The notes below the pieces were generated by a model. It had not been told where the DNA came from. It searched no databases and saw only the letters and a list, made by a program, of their open reading frames with translations. Positions 59,175 to 64,000 of a stretch of DNA of 64,000 nucleotides are shown here, one piece after another. Both the position numbers and the translations under genes were made by a program. The stretch spans positions 77,946 through 141,945 of the forward strand of contig NW_004190347.2 of NCBI RefSeq assembly GCF_000224145.3. The letters run 5' to 3'. The stretch comes from Ciona intestinalis. Its lineage: Eukaryota > Chordata > Ascidiacea > Phlebobranchia > Cionidae. Every line of letters starts with the position of its first letter. Position 1 is the stretch's first letter.

Positions 59175-59303
59175 TTATGAACCCAATATGAACCCAATAT
59201 GAACCCAATGGGGCCCCATGCTCTCCGGGACGCTGGCGGCTTCGATTTCGGTGAGGACGAAGAGTCCGATGACGAGCAAGAGGAGAAGCGCTGACTTATT
59301 CAT
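59175..59303 (-). pseudogene. Secreted peptide gene, array copy 6, truncated
   Basis: The frame starts with the family signal (MNKSALLLLLVIGLFVLTEI) and the copy 4/5 core start SVPESMGPHWVH. It then runs into a threefold ATATTGGGTTC repeat and the TAA that ends exon 2 in other copies. The RRR-W segment, the intron and the acidic tail are deleted, leaving 42 residues. It is most likely a non-functional end copy of the array. Confidence 0.75.
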
Positions 59304-60000
59304 CTGCAGAAACAAATATTGGTCGCAATACAAACGTAAGATAGGATACCCATTACAAGTTATTCACATTACAAAAGTAAAACCTTGACACAAACCAACC
59401 ACGCACATCGTTGCTTTCTGTACAATGAACCAACTTGGTCTAAGTGCGCGTATTTAAGCGTTTTATGATTTCCGAACAATCTGCTTAGAAATGAGTCTGT
59501 CGATTCTCTTCTTGGTTTTCGATCGTGTTTTCTCAGTTATTATTTTGCAATCATTTCCAGTCTAGACTCCAGCCAAAGGGAACGTGATGAATTAATCTAT
59601 CTTGTATATTCGCGTGCCGGGCAGCAACAGTCGTTATAACACGGGTGTTCTGTTTCATTGCATGTCACAAGCTTTGAATCATGGTCGTACATCATAGAGT
59701 TTATTAAATTGGCGTAATGTCACTATACAACACTCCCGCTAAACCAAAGCTTGCCCAGTTCGAGGCTCTATATCATCAATGACGTATATAGTTTGGTCGG
59801 GGAAGACAGGACACCTTTAGCACATAACATCTTAATATCATAATCGTGTAGGGACGAGAAAATTTAAGGAAAAGGTGTCCCATCTTTCTCTACTTTTTCT
59901 TGTCTGTGACACCATCGCAAAGGTAAATACGTTTGCATTATTCGTACTTTTCTATCAATCGTTGTAGCTTGTGGGCATCAGTGCCATAGAAATACCGAGT
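59304..60000. other. Right edge of the peptide array, remnant unit
   Basis: The copy 6 upstream region (59345-59590) is related to 58262-58530 but diverged. A single 98-bp minisatellite fragment lies at 59605-59655. A further unit flank (GTCACAAGCTTTGAATCATG) and MITE remnant run to about 59890. No intact peptide gene follows. Confidence 0.6.
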
Positions 60001-60035
60001 AGTCCCAACCCATTGTTACGTAAAGAAAAAATGGA

Positions 60036-60394
60036 CGCCATCTTGTTTCCAAAATAACGCACTGTAGGTATAGAGAAAATGGATGTTTTTCGGTAATTTG
60101 AAGGGAAACTTAGACTTAAAAGGAAATTTAAAGGTTGGAAAGTCTAAAAAGTATGCGTAATTTGTTTTCTGTATCGAAGAAAGTCAAAAACGAGATTTAA
60201 AAGCAGTGAATTTGTGACATTTTAGTCATTTAATATGGGTAATTTTATATATTTTTTGCAAAGAATGTTTGATAAGGTAAATATAAGCTATTTTACGCCT
60301 TCCCACAAAGGAAATCGCAAACAAAACCTAACAAGTTTGTTTAAATTCATTGCGAAAGTCACTGCTTTTGCTCGATTTTGGAAACAAGATGGCG
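60036..60394. repeat. Inverted repeat upstream of the poly(A)-binding protein gene
   Basis: CGCCATCTTGTTTCCAAAAT at 60036-60055 is exactly inverted at 60375-60394. Weaker pairing extends outwards to about 59967 and 60433 (TAGAAATACCGAGTAG against its inverted CTACTCGGTGTTTCTA). It could be a foldback element or a structured regulatory region. Confidence 0.6.
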
Positions 60395-60727
60395 GTAGTT
60401 TAACTACTCGGTGTTTCTACGACTCTAGTGGGCATGTTTGAGCAGCAAGTATTTGCATATGTTGTAATGGCGTATAACTCGGTAATATAAGCACCTATAT
60501 TTCACATATTACTTAAATATCAGAGTTTCCAAGGTGTAAATTACGCCGTTCTATTTTAATCTCTTTTCAAAACTCCGCCAGATAGATTATCTCTCTCGCA
60601 GAAAAACCCCCATTGGCAACCGAAACCGGTTACCAGATTCTTAAAGCGGAATTGCGTAATAATGAGGCTGCTTCTAGACTAAGTGACGTCATTCTCTTTG
60701 TAGAACACCTCGTGCTAGTTTGTGTTT

Positions 60728-60870
60728 TAGGATAAAAATCCCAAAAACACACTTGTTACGCTATAAAACCTAAAAAAAAATTTAAAACCGCCTAAAAAAC
60801 GTACAAAAAAAGTACAAAATCGCAAAACCTTTGTATTCGATTCTTTGAAGTGGAACGTAATACGAAAAAA
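60728..60870 (+). promoter_or_regulatory. A-rich leader of the poly(A)-binding protein gene
   Basis: Oligo(A)-rich stretch with AAAAATCCCAAAAAC, CCTAAAAAAAAATTTAAAAC, CGCCTAAAAAACG and TACAAAAAAAGTAC. It ends at a strong donor AAAAAA|GTAAGT (60870/60871) and pairs with the acceptor at 61441-61442. In vertebrates PABPC1 binds an A-rich element in its own 5' UTR to repress translation. That this is the equivalent element is inference; the transcription start is unknown. Confidence 0.5.
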
Positions 60871-61425
60871 GTAAGTTTGTTTGTTCTAGTTTTTAAGTTT
60901 AATTTTTTAAATTTTATTTAATTGTTAAAACGTAGTTTTTGTTTGTTACTGTTGTATATTGTATGAACTGTGTTTTAGTTTATGTTACTTTTTTTAGCAG
61001 CTCTGTATTATGAATATCATCACATATTTAGAAAATTGCCTGTTACTTTAAAATTAATTTGATTTTAATGATTTATGGTGTGTGGGTAACATTGATACTA
61101 TTGTTCTTTTATATTCCGTTGTAATCGCGCAGAAAATTTTGGTCTAAAAGCGTGTTTTTAGGACAAAAATTGAAAAACGCATTTGCTTAAGTTGGTCTCT
61201 ACTTTTTTGCCATGATGTAACAAACTCATAAAAGTAGTCAAAAATCTCTACAAAAAATCTATAAAAAATTTTTATAGGAAATCCTACTTAATTTTATACG
61301 TATTTTGTTCATTGTTTAATTAATTGGCGTGCGTGGGACAAATTGTGGCGTGCTTAACCAAAAGTTTGTAAAAAAATCGCACGTGCACCTGCCATACTCT
61401 GCAGACTAGTAATATACAGTGTTAA

Positions 61426-63935
<2,510 letters not shown>

Positions 63936-64000
63936 CCAATAGTAAATTGCATCAATGTTTTTCTCTTAGTATTAATGCTTTTAAGTGCTTGAGAAAAGGC

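Overview
The window looks like nuclear DNA from a small, AT-rich, intron-dense invertebrate chordate genome, most likely a sea squirt of the Ciona type. Every conserved gene is split into short exons with GT/AG junctions. The encoded proteins resemble vertebrate orthologues along their whole length, and the introns are full of short dispersed repeats and minisatellites. The species is inferred from style and gene content, not proven. Five runs of N interrupt the sequence: 15552-15779, 22445-22494, 31527-31651, 34871-34995 and 57222-57271.

Layout, left to right. 260-1454 (+) holds the last two exons of a fatty-acid transport protein (SLC27A family). 3630-5189 (-) is GID8, complete in four exons. 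6205-7801 (+) is the proteasome subunit PSMA6, complete in three exons. 8447-11658 (-) is the arginine methyltransferase PRMT7, complete in four exons. 13114-45743 (+) is a kinesin-3 motor of the KIF13 type. I could chain about 36 coding exons in phase to about 1620 residues; intron 1 is nearly 9 kb and carries a hAT-like element. 46530-51554 (+) is an 11-exon gene for a 478-residue protein with a methyltransferase-like core that I do not recognise. 52413-59303 (-) is a tandem array of six copies of a tiny two-exon secreted-peptide gene. From about 60.8 kb to the window edge (+) lies the 5' part of a cytoplasmic poly(A)-binding protein gene.

The stand-out locus is the peptide array. Each intact copy encodes a signal peptide, a cationic Arg/Trp segment ending in RRRWxWNQAPK, and, on a second exon, a short acidic tail. 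This is the layout of a host-defence prepropeptide. The signal and tail are conserved while the segment between them varies. Copies differ in integrity: one has a mutated splice acceptor, one has lost its upstream region to an insertion, and one is a truncated pseudogene.

The other genes are housekeeping genes (protein turnover, arginine methylation, mRNA binding, lipid uptake, transport) with no sign of a shared pathway. The remaining sequence is dominated by a few repeat families: a 97-bp minisatellite, a 98-bp minisatellite, a roughly 200-bp MITE with TATAGTAGGGTGGGG ends, a roughly 135-bp MITE with AAGGTGGCTGTACACAG ends, a third MITE-like element with GGCGCCAAAC ends, and a tRNA-derived SINE. 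Several of these abut splice sites. Two KIF13 exons occur twice beside assembly gaps, which points to collapsed haplotypes or recent exon duplication.
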